DNA from: Corinectria fuckeliana
Lineage: Eukaryota > Ascomycota > Sordariomycetes > Hypocreales > Nectriaceae
Length of the DNA: 64,000 nucleotides
NCBI GenBank assembly: GCA_019137255.1
Contig: WPDH01000052.1
Coordinates: 186,001 to 250,000 of the forward strand
Direction: 5' to 3'
The notes below the pieces were generated by a model that saw nothing but the letters and a program-made list of their open reading frames with translations, had not been told where the DNA came from and searched no databases. This document shows, piece by piece, positions 44,563-56,661 of this stretch; position 1 is the first letter of the stretch; every line of letters starts with the position of its first letter. Position numbers and translations under genes: made by a program.

Positions 44563-47500
44563 TCACTCCAAAGCCTGAGCCTCACACATCTTGCGGTACA
44601 TTCCGCCCTGAGCGATCAGCTCCTGGTGTGTTCCCGCCTCCGTAATCTTGCCGCCATGGAAGACGCAAATTACATCTGCGTCCTTGATAGTGCTGAGACG
44701 GTGAGCGACTGCGATGGTAATTCGGTCCCCTTCCTTGGCGGCTTCTTCCAGGGCGCTCTGGACTATCTTCTCACTCTCGGTATCGAGGGCGCTGGTCGCC
44801 TCGTCGAGGAGTAGAACTTTCGGGTTGCGGATGAGCGCTCGTGCGATGGCGATTCGTTGCCGTTGACCTCCCGATAATTGTGCACCGTTAGAACCAGCTG
44901 GTGTAGCAAGGCCTTCAGGCAGTGACGAGACAAAGTCCCAGGCGTTCGCGGCGCGGAGTGCAGTTTCTACTTGAGCATCGGGGGCAGTTGTCTGTTCTGT
45001 GGCCGAAGGATTGCCGATACCGAGGGCAATGTTCTCCCGGATGCTACCCTGGAACAGAGTCGGTTCTTGCTGGACGAGGCCTACCATGGCGCGGTAGAGG
45101 CGGGGACTCAGGCTGGGTAGGGCGGAGGAGTCAATGTTGATACTACCACTAGTAGGGTCGTAGAAGCGTTCTAGCATAGCGATCATGGTCGACTTGCCGC
45201 AGCCAGAGGCTCCAACCAAAGCAACGAACTGACCCGGTTTGACCTGGAAGGGCAGGAAGATCAGCATTTTCGAAAAGATGATGAGACTACGGATCAGGTG
45301 ATACTCACGTCTAACTCGATGCCTCGGAGAATCTGGGCATGAGGCCGAAGCGGGTAAGAAAATCGGACGTCATCGAGGACAATCGGTCCTCCCGACTTGG
45401 GCCCGTTGTCTCGGTTTTGAGGCGTTTCCTGGACAGTCGGGTGAAGCTCGCTGAGCCAGAAGATATAGTTGGCGGCGTTAATGCCCTTGGTCATACTTGT
45501 TGAAAACTGGAAGAGTTGAGCGGAAGCCTGTCCAGAAAAGAAAACGCCCAGGAAGGCAACGAAGAAGTTGTACATGGTGATGTCACCGAATGAGAGGAGG
45601 CGACAACCATACCAAAAGCCCAGGGCCATAAACCAGTACTCAATGGACTGCGTAAAGGCAAACCAGACCATAACACTCAAAAGATCTTTCGTCGAGCCAG
45701 AAACAGCATGCTCGAGCTCGTTGACGTACTTTGTCAAGACTGCCTCCTCAATAGCCAAAGACGAGACAGTTCGTATAGCATTCACGGCCTCGGAGGCAAT
45801 AGAGGCGCTAGTCGAGTATCGCTTGCAGGTTTTGTGATCAAGCTTGGCGTCAGAGCGGATTTTGAGGTATCCAGAACCAACCAGTGGGGGAAGACCAGCA
45901 CACACAACAACCAGGCCGAGGTTCCAGTCATGAGCGATCGCCAAGATACTGCAAGCTGTCACATTCAGGACAGCGACAATAATGAGAGCAATGTTGAAGC
46001 CCATCAGCTCCAAGATGGCCTGGGGGTTGGAATCAACGCGGCTGACCAAGGCGCCTGTGTTGTTCTCGGTCCGGTCAAAGAACTGTAGATCCTGGCGGAG
46101 CATATCCAAGAGACTCTGCCTTCGCAGCTTGTGGCTTAGGTGCTGAGCGATAGTGTTGGTACCATAGCCAAGGATGTAGTAGGAGACTAGGGCGCCAGCG
46201 GCCATTACAATGAACATGCTGGCATAAAAGTTTCCCTTGTTCCTCATGGCATCACCAGTCATGTTGAAGACGTCCATGACGTTGGCGATCAGAATAGCCT
46301 GTCCAGGAAACAGGCCTGTTCCTCCAAGGCATCCTAACAAGACAAAAAAGTACGACCAGCCCAGTTCAGGAGTCTCTCGGAGAAGGCGACATACTACTGA
46401 AACAAAACCAGCCTGTTTGTAATTCTCATAGTTGTCGCGTTCCTTCTGGACCTCCATGTGCTCCTGGATCTCGGTTGCGTAGCGGGTAATGGTTTTCGTG
46501 ACAACCAAGTCCACAACCTCGGTAGCAGCATCGTCTACCTCGGTCTCAGAGGTCGATGAATCGGAAGAGACGGTCAGATTCTGGATTTTCACCAGCCGGG
46601 CATAGGCGCCATCATCATTGAGGAGGGACTCGTGGGTCCCTTGTTCGATAATACGCCCCTTCGACATGACAACGATGTTATCTGCCTTGCGAATAGTGGC
46701 GAGCTTGTGAGCAATTACAATGGTAGTTCGACCCTCAGACGCCTTGTCGAGCGCTTGCTGGACGATACCCTCCGCGTGTGGATCAAGAGCGCTGGTTGCC
46801 TCATCGAGCAGAAGCACCTTGGGACGAGACACGACGCTGCGAGCAATGGCGACACGCTGCTTCTGGCCACCTGATAGTAGTCCACCGCGCTGGCCGATTT
46901 GAGTGTTATAACCGTCCGGGAGCTGTGCAATGAAGTCGTGGGCGAATGCCATCTTAGCTGCGTCCTGAATTCGCTCTATTTGCTGCTCTACTGGCGCATT
47001 TTCCAAATCCGTTCCAATTAAACCATGCTTGATGTTGTCGAAAACTGTTCCCTCGAACAGAACCGGCTCCTGAGAGCGTGTTAGCAAATTTGGAATTATA
47101 AGCAGACCAAGGCTCTTACCTGTTGAACAAGGCGGACATTTTTTCGGAGCCAGTTGAGATTCAGCTTCTCAATAGGACGGCCGTCTAGCTTGATGGCTCC
47201 AGACCTAGGATTATACCACCTTTCAATCAAGCCGACAATTGTACTCTTACCCGAACCGCTTTGACCCTGGACGCAAGTTAGTTGTAGATTCAAAGGAAGT
47301 TTCAAGGGCAAGGTTCTCACCACAAGCGCGGTGACTTTGCCTGCTGGGACCCGTAGGGAGAAGTTGTCTAGAACTGTGATACTAGGCCGAGTAGGATAGG
47401 CAAATGTGATATTCGCAAGTTCGACCACGCCAACGGTGTCAGAAGGAATTTCTCCCGACTTGTCGAGCGGGTCAATCGCGGATTTGCGGTCCATGAGCTG

Positions 47501-48767
47501 GAAGAGCTTGGCGGCGGCTGAGATGGCACGGCTGAAGTCGATCGAGTACGGGGCCAGAGTGGTCAAACTGATGGCGGCAATGACAACAGACATCAAAACC
47601 CTTCATGTGCAATATCAGTAAACATGTCACAAATGGCGAGAGCAAACTCACGCGAAGATGTCGCCGGGGTTGTCGATCTCTCCGGTAGATAGCATCTTGA
47701 TGCCCTGCCAAAAGGCAAGCCCAAACCCAAGGTAGATGATGGTGTACTCGGCTGAGAACATGATGCCGAACAAGTGGGATATCTTTTTCCCGACTTCATG
47801 GGCATCGTTGAGGTACTTGTCGAACTTGTCGACAAGCCTGGCGCGCATCTCAAAGGCGTGAACGGTGCGCGCACTGCCTATGACGCCCTCAGCAAACGAG
47901 TTGGCCTGGGCATAGATTTCGAGAATCCTAGACTCGTGGCCGGCTTCAATACCGGCCACCACGCCCATGACGATGATGGTAGCTGGAGCAATGCACAGGC
48001 AGATGAGGGTGAGCTTCCACTGGACGATGAAGGCGATGATGAAAGCCGTTACAAAAGCAGAGAGGCCCTGGAAAGTGAGGCCGAGCTTCTCGGCGATGCC
48101 GCCCTGGATCAAGCGACCGTTTGAGGTGGCCTGAGTGGCAATAGAACCGCCGGTGCCGAAGTCGAAGTAGGCCACCTCCTGACGGAGCGCAGCGCGAAGA
48201 TACTCGTGGCGGATGTTACGCACGATGCGGTACGCGGAGTAAGTCAGGAGGGTGTTGTAGATGTAGGCAAGGAGGAAACGCGCAATGCCCAGGTAGACGA
48301 AGTAGAGCCTTTATTCGTTGTTAGCGACATGATTTTGCAACGGCCTGCATTACCTCGAGAGAGTTCCCGCTCTCAGGTGATGCATGGTAAGGGAGGACTG
48401 ACGCTAGCTCAGCAACGTCACTACGGAACTTGCTGGGAGGCGACGCGCCAGAAGTGAAGTCAGCAATAACGGTGACGAAGTTGCCGAAGATGAGATTCTG
48501 GAGGGCGATTCCGGCGCCAGATGCAACGGCCGCAAAGATAGCGATAGCCTGAAGCGTATGTTCCAGAGGTCCGCCATGTTTAAGGATTCTCTGTACGAAG
48601 TCACAAGTGTCAATCATACTGATGGCCTATTATTTAGCTCCGGGAGTCTTATTTACCTTGTAAGCGCCCCAGCCGCCCTCTTCTTCAGGCTCATCAGGAG
48701 TGGGAATGGGATTGGGCGACGGAATGACCTCGCCGCTCATCTCCTTGGCAGACGAGTCAACACCCAT
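44563..48767 (-). CDS. Full-size ABC-B (MDR/P-glycoprotein-type) transporter
   Basis: Seven exons: 48767-48657, 48590-48403, 48308-47652, 47600-47321, 47266-47120, 47069-45309 and 45243-44563, giving 1,274 residues with the layout TMD-NBD-TMD-NBD. NBD1: Walker A GQSGSGKST at residue 413, LLSGGQKQR near 527, LLLDEATSALD near 550. NBD2: GASGCGKST near 1059, QLSGGQRQR near 1160. The first TMD has ALYFVYLGIARFLLAY; the linker between halves is acidic/Ser-rich (SSDSSTSETEVDD). This class exports hydrophobic compounds, including antifungals and metabolites. The second intron uses the unusual donor GTCAGT (48402), chosen because it gives ELALYFVYLG; the nearer-consensus GTAATG at 48344 would break the frame. 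An upstream in-frame extension to 48932 has only a TTG start. A decayed regulator gene lies immediately upstream. Confidence 0.94.
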
Positions 48768-49539
48768 CGTCTCTGAGGTTTGCCGCCGGCTACCAAACGG
48801 CGTGAATGCCGCAGTTGATAGCGATTCGGGACGTTGTTTTGTTGTGCTCAAGCTGGGTCTGATATAGCGATGACGGGAGCAACGTTGCAGGATATACGCA
48901 TTGGAGCGGTGGTGACGAGGGGTAGGAATCAACCAAAAGAAGGCGGCAGGCGTTTTATGAATAGAAGTACCTGGTCAATTTACAAAGGTTGAAATGAGGC
49001 GGAACCTGGAAACCTGGCCATTCGAGGACGAGAACAAGCAGCTAACTACGGCGTAGTACGCTGCCGAGTAGATTGGATGGTGGGATGAGGCGGGATGAAG
49101 CGAGACAGAGCCCGGAGCAGAGGACGGAGGACGGATGGATCTCTTGAGCTCCGGCTCCGAAATTGCTTATCCAAGAAATTCAGTCAGGATGGAGGGGAGA
49201 AAAAGATCGACCCCCGCGTCTATTAAAGGCTAGAGTAGCCATACCCCAGATTGGAGATAGGCGAGGATCATGGGATCATGAGAGGCTCCTCTCTTTTCTA
49301 TAGGATGGGTAACACGGCGTATCCGCACAGGCAAACGCGAGCAAGGTCGGATCGAGAAGCTGCTGAAGCGCTGCAGTTACGACAGGTCCAACCCAAACCC
49401 GTCGATTTAAAGGTTGTGGGGCTTGAACGATCCTGATCGCCTGACGAGTCTAGTAGATAGATCCGTCATTGACAATTACTTTCATGGTATCGTAGTCTAC
49501 GGAGCAGCTAATTACTTAGTTAACTGTTTCCAGTTCTAT
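48768..49539. other. Upstream region of ABC transporter
   Basis: About 770 bp. It holds the ABC transporter promoter and leader and sequence bordering the decayed regulator gene. No intact gene is seen. Confidence 0.55.
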
Positions 49540-50835
49540 GATTTGCTGCTTCGGGAGCACGGCCTCCTCGGCATCCGCATCGCCAAACCACCCATCGCCT
49601 TACCTATGTATTAGCTTCGTCCAGGCCACAGATAACGGACCCCGCGCGTGCCGTCCTGTCCACCAGCAACAAAAATGCTTGGATTTTGTCCTCATGGCTC
49701 ATGCTCACAAGTCTAAACGTACCTTTTTCCTCGGGGCCCGACCTACACGTTTTCCGTGGTTCCTCCCCTCCATCCTCCGTCCCCGTCGGTCACGCAGTGC
49801 AACCCGCTTTGGATAGCCCCGTCATCGAGGCCGAGTCCTCACTAACAGCTCTATCCGTCCTTGCCAATGAGTTTCTTCAGAATACCGTTGGGACCGACTC
49901 CTTACAAGGCGCAGGCCTGGAAAAGTGTAAGACCCTAGACTCGCTACACCACATTGTCGATTCTCTGAAGCAACAAGCCCTGGCAACCGAAATGACGTAC
50001 ACCATGGCGAATCAAGGTCCCCGTCCTACACTTCCAGGGATGAAGCTACCGCCTGTTTAGAAAACAGTGGCGCTCGTCCGTAGCTACAAGTGGGTTACTT
50101 CCCCCGTGGTAAACACAACTCGTCAATCTGGTTTCCCGTCCCTTGACCACTTTGGGCGAATCGATCCCCGGGACCCCCAGGCGATCACTCAGACAACGTG
50201 AGCTGTATCTTTGACGTCTGCCCGCTAGATAAATTTTCAGACATTTATCTCGGCCTTTACTTTTCTGAAGACTATTCTCAAGCAGACTTAATCATTCCAA
50301 CACCGGCATGATGTAGTCTATCTCTTTCTTGAGCAATCAAATTCCGAACCCGAGGGAAAAGAAGAGACAATGTTATATTTCGAAATGTGCCGTACCAGCG
50401 TTGAGACGGCTCTGAACAACTCGCCTTTACATCTGCCCGCCAATCCGGATATGATTGCGGCGCTTATCTTGGGCGTGAGTTGACCCAAAGAGGCCGAAAG
50501 CAGTTCCTCTTTTGGTCCGTCTACTACATGGACAAAGGCCTCTCTCTCCGCTCAGGGCAGGCCTCGACAATTCAAGACTGGGACACATCCGTTCCCATAC
50601 CGTCGATGGAAGACATCAACATCACCCGTCTTTCGGCCTTCTTTTCCATGTGGGTTAAAGCCGCCCGGTGTCAGGGAAAGATCTATGAGAAACTATACAA
50701 TCCAGACTCTGTCACTCAACCCTACCATGTTCGGGATGCTCAGGTTGCAGCTATCGCAAAGGACCTAGAGGAGATCAGAAAACAGACGAGCGAAGTCAGC
50801 GTGGGTTCTTGTTTGCCGTGTACCTACCTACAATA
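49540..50835 (+). pseudogene. Decayed fungal Zn2Cys6-type transcription factor gene
   Basis: Several family-like segments occur in order on the plus strand but in different frames. A possible zinc-cluster remnant (GPRACRPVHQQQKCLDF, from about 49640) is followed by a linker (PALDSPVIEAESSLTALS, about 49805) and LPPV-stop-KTVALVR with an in-frame TAG at 50058. CIFDVCPLDKFSDIYLGLYFSE lies in another frame from 50204. YLFLEQSNSEPEG and MCRTSVETALNN lie back in the first frame from 50319. The middle-homology hallmark RKQFLFWSVYYMDKGLSLRSG appears in the second frame from about 50492, up to about 50815. The order and motifs match fungal_trans regulators, but part of the domain between the last two segments seems missing. 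At least one stop, two frame shifts and a deletion make a functional product unlikely. The TAG could come from a CAG by C-to-T change. Confidence 0.8.
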
Positions 50836-51260
50836 GGGGTCCAAAAGTACCGACACATTTATCGATACCCGTTTTCCCTCTACCTTCACCAAATTCAACA
50901 TTCAACTTCATCGACTTATTGCGCAACCAAATCAGGTCAGAATGGCACCGCAAGTACATCATTCTCCTCATACGAGGACGGGGATTGTTTGAAGGTACAA
51001 TTCGGGTGTTTCCGCTGCCTCAATCGCGCGCGATGAGGGCCTAAGTCGACATGCGATTTACGGCGTCGTACGGCGGTATCGCGATCAACAAAGTGGCCGA
51101 GAACAACCTAAGTGCGGCCGGCCGCGTGCCCTAGGAGACCGGGAAAAGAGACGGATACTAAGGGTAATAAGTCAAGACCCTCAAATGCAGCTAAAGGAGT
51201 TGATTGAGGAGGCCGGATTGACCTGCTGAAGAAGACTGTATAAAGGAAGGGATCATGGTG
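50836..51260 (+). mobile_element. Relic of a Tc1/mariner-like transposon (5' end and transposase N-terminus)
   Basis: From the ATG at 50942 the frame reads MAPQVHHSPHTRTGIV-stop-RYNSG, then VSAASIARDEGLSRHAIYG, VVRRYRDQQSG, CGRPRALGDREKRRILRVI and LKELIEEAGLTC-stop (TGA at 51227). This is the bipartite helix-turn-helix layout of Tc1-like transposases, including a GRPR hinge. About 106 bp upstream, GGGGTCCAAAAGTACCGACA (from 50836, after a TA) resembles Tc1-type terminal inverted repeats with their CAAAAGTA core. No catalytic DDE domain and no matching 3' inverted repeat are seen downstream, so only the 5' part remains. It abuts and probably interrupts the regulator pseudogene. Confidence 0.75.
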
Positions 51261-52425
51261 AAATATATTTGATGGGCCGGTAAAGCAATTTTGTAGAACA
51301 TGTGGATGTTTTGGAAACCACTAAATCAGATATAAATAAGCTGCTGGCGTACACCATAGTACAACGTTTGTCTACTAATACTTACTAATGGCCTACTTAT
51401 TTGCTTGCCTACTACTAGTATCTAGTAGGTAGGTACCTAGGTAGCCAGGTCGAAAGCTGAAACATGTATCGTTTGAGAAGCGGCGTAATTATGAATGAGT
51501 ACCCAGGCCTGGACTACGAATAGACGCCTGAGAAACAGCAGATTTTTAAGGAGCTAAGAATGAAAACTCCAAGAAACATCCGGCAGCACCAAATGAATTC
51601 CTATAGTCACACTAATAAAACCCTCTCTAATTTAGTACGGCAGTGGGTAGATTTACACGGCTTTGTTCCAGGTTGTAATAATTCAGACCAAAAGATCGGA
51701 TGGTATGTTGGTATGGTACAGGGTATACGCAGCGTCCGCACTGCGCACCTCCACGGGCTACGTAATCTCTAGGCTACCCTCCACTGAAAGTCGAGCCTCT
51801 GTACCACGAGGGTACTTGCAGGTACCACCACGTGGTGATTAGCGCTTGGATTAAGCCGACACAACCCTGGGCCTGCTTGTACAGCTAGGTACTTATCTGC
51901 CTGCGGCGACCGCGGGACGCCACTGCACTAAAGGAGGCTCCGCGTCACCGTCCCCCTGTGTGCTCTGTGAGGTCGGGCAAGCTAGTAGGCTGGCAGATAA
52001 TGAATGGACGGGCTGCGACATGATACATCTATGATCTGTCCTGTCACCTGAATACCTCGCAACTAAGCCAACTCAACACCACGATCATACCTCCCGCAAT
52101 CCCAACCATTTTTTCTCCCCTCGCTACTCCCTAGTTCGCCGGCCGGACACCAGACGCGCGGACACGGGACGACATTGCGACGTTTGTTTGGTTATGCGAC
52201 TTGGACCAAAGGTAGATCATCACGGCGAACGCCTTTGAAAGCACCGTTCCCCATCGAACCCACGCAAGCGAGATCCAGTGTACGAGACATCACGCCCTTT
52301 GAGTCGCCTAGCGCAGCATGTCTGAGAAGCATTGCTCACTCATCTCCTCCGATCCTTGACCTCGCTCGACTTCACTCGATATCCATTCCCCTCGCCTTTC
52401 CAGCGTCTTGAGCTTCCAACGCGGG
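51261..52425. other. Intergenic between transposon relic and P4-ATPase gene
   Basis: About 1.17 kb. The first 500 bp are AT-rich and may be further transposon decay. TAGGTACCTA words occur at 51424-51444. From about 52050 on it is likely the P4-ATPase promoter and leader. The small open frame at 51560-51772 is not supported. Confidence 0.55.
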
Positions 52426-55400
52426 ATGCCTCCCTCACCCTCCTCCCACCGATCTGCCGAGCCACCCGACTCCCCCACGCATGACTCCGACTCCGACCTC
52501 GACCTCGACCTTCAAGAGCTCGACCCCATCTCGACTGAACCAGCCCGTGGCTCCGGGCCTCCCGGCGAGCAGCAGACATCGCGGATAGCGCTGCGGAACT
52601 TGCGTATGGGCGGGCTGAGACGCGCCAACAAGCGAGGCCGGGGCTATGGTGACCTGGGCCAGGACCGTGATGGTGCCGATGAGCATTCGCAGGCGCTGCT
52701 AGGCGGCGATGCCGATGCCTCCGGCCCGCGCTGGTCTGAGGGCTCTCATGAGGACGACCGGCTGCTGTTGGGGGATCAGGCCGCGCAGAGCCAGCGCTCC
52801 CTTGGCCCAGATCGCAAGCAATCTCGCCTGCGACTCCCCAGCTTCATGTTCGGGTCCAAGAAACCAGCTGTCAATAATGTGGACGATCAGGAGGAAGATG
52901 ATCCGTCTGCATCCCGCCATGTCGCTGTAGGCTCGAGCCAACCGGTCCGATTCCCTAACAACATCATCTCCAATGCCAAGTACACGGCCCTGACCTTTCT
53001 TCCAATCACGCTCTACAACGAATTCTCCTTCTTCTTCAACATGTACTTCCTCCTCGTGGCCCTGTCGCAGGCAATACCTGCCCTCCGAATCGGCTATCTG
53101 TTGACCTACATTGCTCCCTTGGCGTTTGTGCTATGTATCACTATGGGAAAGGAGGCGTTTGACGATATTGCCCGGAGACGGAGAGATACGGAGGCAAACT
53201 CGGAGGAGTACAGGATTCTTGTGTTCTGCGATCCTGATCAATCCTACAGCCACATGCGACAACGCAAGTCGCTCAAGTCGGCGACGATGCGGAATGGGCC
53301 CAAGAGGTCCAAAGGCACCCGAGATAGTCTCTCGGATATCGTGGAAGAAGACGACGACGTTGAGGAAGTACAGTCATCTTCCGTTATCCAGGAGGTTAAC
53401 CGCAAGTCCAAGGACTTGAAGGTTGGCGATGTCCTCAAACTCAGCAAGGGCCAGCGCGTGCCGGCAGATGTCGTCATCCTGAAATGCTACTCCTCGGAAA
53501 GCACCAAGCCTGCGCCGACTGCAGAGCCGGAGCCTGTCGAAGAGGAGGCTCTGTTAGCGTTCGGAGACGGCGAGGCGGATCCTGCGGCAAAGGGGAAACA
53601 GCCTGCAGTAGACGCGTCGGAAGGCGGAAGCGAAAGTGAATCAGGCGGAGAGACATTCATCAGGACCGACCAGCTCGACGGTGAGACGGATTGGAAGCTC
53701 AGGCTGGCATCTCCTCTTACACAGAACCTCCCGACCGAGGAGTTTGTTCGCCTCCGTGTCAATGGCGGTAAGCCTGATAAAAAGGTGAATGAGTTCCTGG
53801 GCACTATCGAACTCGTGGAATCTCGAAAGGACGCTCTAGCACACCATTCATCTTTGCAGCAGAATCCCGATGCCTCCAAGTCTGCTGCCCTCTCCATTGA
53901 CAACACCGCTTGGGCTAACACGGTCATCGCCTCTCAAGCAACCACCCTGGCCGTCATAATGTACACTGGCCCTCAAACACGGTCTGCCTTGTCCACAGCT
54001 CCCTCGCGCTCCAAAACGGGTCTGCTCGAGTATGAAATCAACTCGTTGACCAAGATTCTTTGCGCGCTGACCTTGGCCATCTCGGTGATTCTCGTTGCTC
54101 TCGAGGGCTTCGAGAACACCGAGGGAAACATATGGTACGTCAAGATTATGCGGTTCCTGGTCCTCTTCTCGACCATCGTCCCTATCAGTCTGCGTGTCAA
54201 TCTTGACATGGGGAAGAGCGCGTACTCGTGGTTCATTCAGCGGGATCCCGGGATGCCTGGGGCCGTCGTGAGAACGAGCACAATTCCAGAGGATCTGGGG
54301 CGGATCGAATATCTACTAAGCGACAAAACCGGTACTTTGACTCAGAACGAAATGGAAATGAAGAAGATTCATGTGGGCACCGTCTCCTACGCCAACGAGG
54401 CTATGGACGAGGTGTCGTCGTATGTTCGACAAGGGTTTCATGTCCAACCTACGACAACAGATCCGGCGTCGCGCAGCATGCTCATTACCCCGTCGTCAAC
54501 ATACTCCAGTACTGCAAACGTGGGCGCCACACGCACGAGGAGAGAGATCGGAACCCGAGTCCGCGATGTGGTGCTAGCCCTCGCTCTCTGCCACAACGTG
54601 ACGCCGACCATCGACACGGAGGATGGCAAGGAGGTCACTTCGTACCAGGCCTCGTCTCCTGATGAGATCGCCATTGTTAGATGGACAGAATCCGTCGGTC
54701 TAAGGCTGGTTCACCGTGACCGAAACAGCATGATTTTGGAATTCGCTGATAGCGGAAGACCGGTAGTCCGCGTCAGGATCCTCGACGTGTTCCCCTTTAC
54801 CTCGGAAGGCAAGCGTATGGGCATCATCGTCCACTTCCACGAAAACGTCAACGTCAAGAACCCGGACCTGTCGAGCGGAGACATCTGGTTCTTCCAAAAG
54901 GGCGCCGACACTGTCATGGGCTCCATCGTGGCCGCCAATGACTGGCTGGACGAGGAGACGGCGAACATGGCACGCGAGGGCTTGCGCACGCTGGTCGTTG
55001 GCCGCAAGAAACTCTCGTACCAGCAGTACCAGGAGTTCTCAGCCCGGCACCAGGAGGCGGCCATGGCAATCGCTGGCCGCGACGCCGGCATGCAGCGCGT
55101 CGTGTCGCACTACCTCGAGAACGACCTAGAGCTTCTCGGCGTGACGGGCGTGGAGGACAAGCTGCAGAAGGACGTCAAGCCCTCGCTGGAGCTCCTCCGC
55201 AACGCCGGCATCAAGATCTGGATGTTGACGGGCGACAAGGTGGAGACGGCGCGATGCGTGGCCATCAGTTCCAAGCTCGTGGCCCGCGGACAGTACATCT
55301 ACACGGTCGCCAAGCTCACGAAGAAGGACAACGCCCAGGATCATCTCGACTTCCTCCGCAGCAAGACGGACGCCTGCCTGCTCATCGACGGCGAGAGCCT

Positions 55401-56461
55401 TGCGCTCTTCCTGACGCACTTCCGCCTCGAGTTCATCTCCGTCGCCGTCTTGCTGCCGACCGTGGTCGCCTGCCGCTGCTCGCCGAACCAGAAGGCCGAG
55501 GTCGCCCTGCTCATCCGCGAGTACACCAAGAAGCGCGTGTGCTGCATTGGCGACGGAGGCAACGACGTGTCCATGATCCAGGCCGCCGACGTCGGTGTTG
55601 GAATCGTTGGCAAGGAGGGTCGCCAGGCCAGCTTGGCGGCCGACTTCTCCATCGAGCACTTCTGCCACCTCGTCAAGCTGCTCGTCTGGCACGGCCGGAA
55701 CAGCTACAAGCGCAGCGCTAAGCTCGCGCAGTTTGTCATCCATCGTGGCCTCATCATCGCCGTCTGCCAGACCATGTACAGCATCGCCATCAAGTTTGAG
55801 CCTGAAGGCTTGTACAAGGTTCGTCGGTGTCTCTCAGAAACAATGGTCACTACATGAACTGACTCGTGCGTTACAGGATTGGCTGCTTGTTGGCTACGCC
55901 ACCGTTTATACCGCCGCCCCCGTCCTGTCGCTGGTTCTCGACAAGGACGTGGACGAAAACCTGGCCAACCTGTACCCGGAGCTCTACAAGGAGCTCACGA
56001 CGGGCCGGTCTCTCTCTTACCGGACCTTCTTCGTATGGGTCCTTGTGTCTATCTACCAAGGCGGCATGATCCAAGGCCTGTCGCAGATCCTCACCGAGGT
56101 TGACGGCCCCAAGATGGTGACCGTTAGCTACACGGTCCTCGTCCTCAACGAGCTGCTCATGGTGGCGATCGAGATTACCACCTGGCATCCCATCATGATT
56201 ATTAGCATAGTGGGAACCTTTGTCATGTTCGTGGGCTCCATCCCTTTCCTCGGCGGCTACTTTGACCTCGAATTCCTGATTACTTGGTGAGCATCCTTGC
56301 CCTTCTGCCCCCCACTATGCAGTCAACTGACAACGATGTTCAGGGGCTTCGTCTGGCGCGTCCTAGCTATTGGGGCCATCTCGCTGGTCCCGCCATACGC
56401 GGGCAAGCTGATTAGGAGAACGATGAAGCCTCCCTCGTACAGGAAGGTTCAGAGCACATGA
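52426..56461 (+). CDS. NEO1: P4-ATPase phospholipid flippase, Neo1/ATP9 class
   Basis: Exons 52426-55818, 55877-56286 and 56344-56461 (introns 58 and 57 bp) give 1,306 residues. The ATG at 52426 is preferred; the frame upstream begins only with TTG. The flippase core starts at about residue 180 (VRFPNNIISNAKYTALTFLPITLYNEFSFF split as FPNNIISNAKYTALTFLP and LYNEFSFFFNMYFL). The actuator motif DGETDWKLR is near 417; the phosphorylation site DKTGTLT has Asp633; hinge GDGGNDVSMI is near 1045. An acidic Glu/Ser/Ala-rich insert of about 50 residues precedes DGET. The last exon ends KPPSYRKVQST. Neo1-class pumps act without a Cdc50 subunit and flip PE/PS at Golgi and endosomes. The flank with the transposon relic shows no damage to this gene. 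Confidence 0.94.
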
Positions 56462-56661
56462 GCGCGCTTTTGTAATGATGGGAGCTGGGGGTTTTGGCGT
56501 TGGATTACGTATATGTATGTGCATTGTTCGGTGTACAGGATTCTAGTGTTACCACTAGTAAACTACGGGTTTTTTTTGTTCGTCCATGAAGTCAATCGCT
56601 GCTCTGCTATGTGTGTGTAATGCTGCAAATATGTGTGGACGATATGCACGTGTGAAGCCGC

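Noticed and set aside
48767..51260. Secondary metabolite gene cluster around the ABC transporter and regulator
   Set aside because: No PKS, NRPS, terpene synthase, P450 or other tailoring gene is present; flanking genes are housekeeping.
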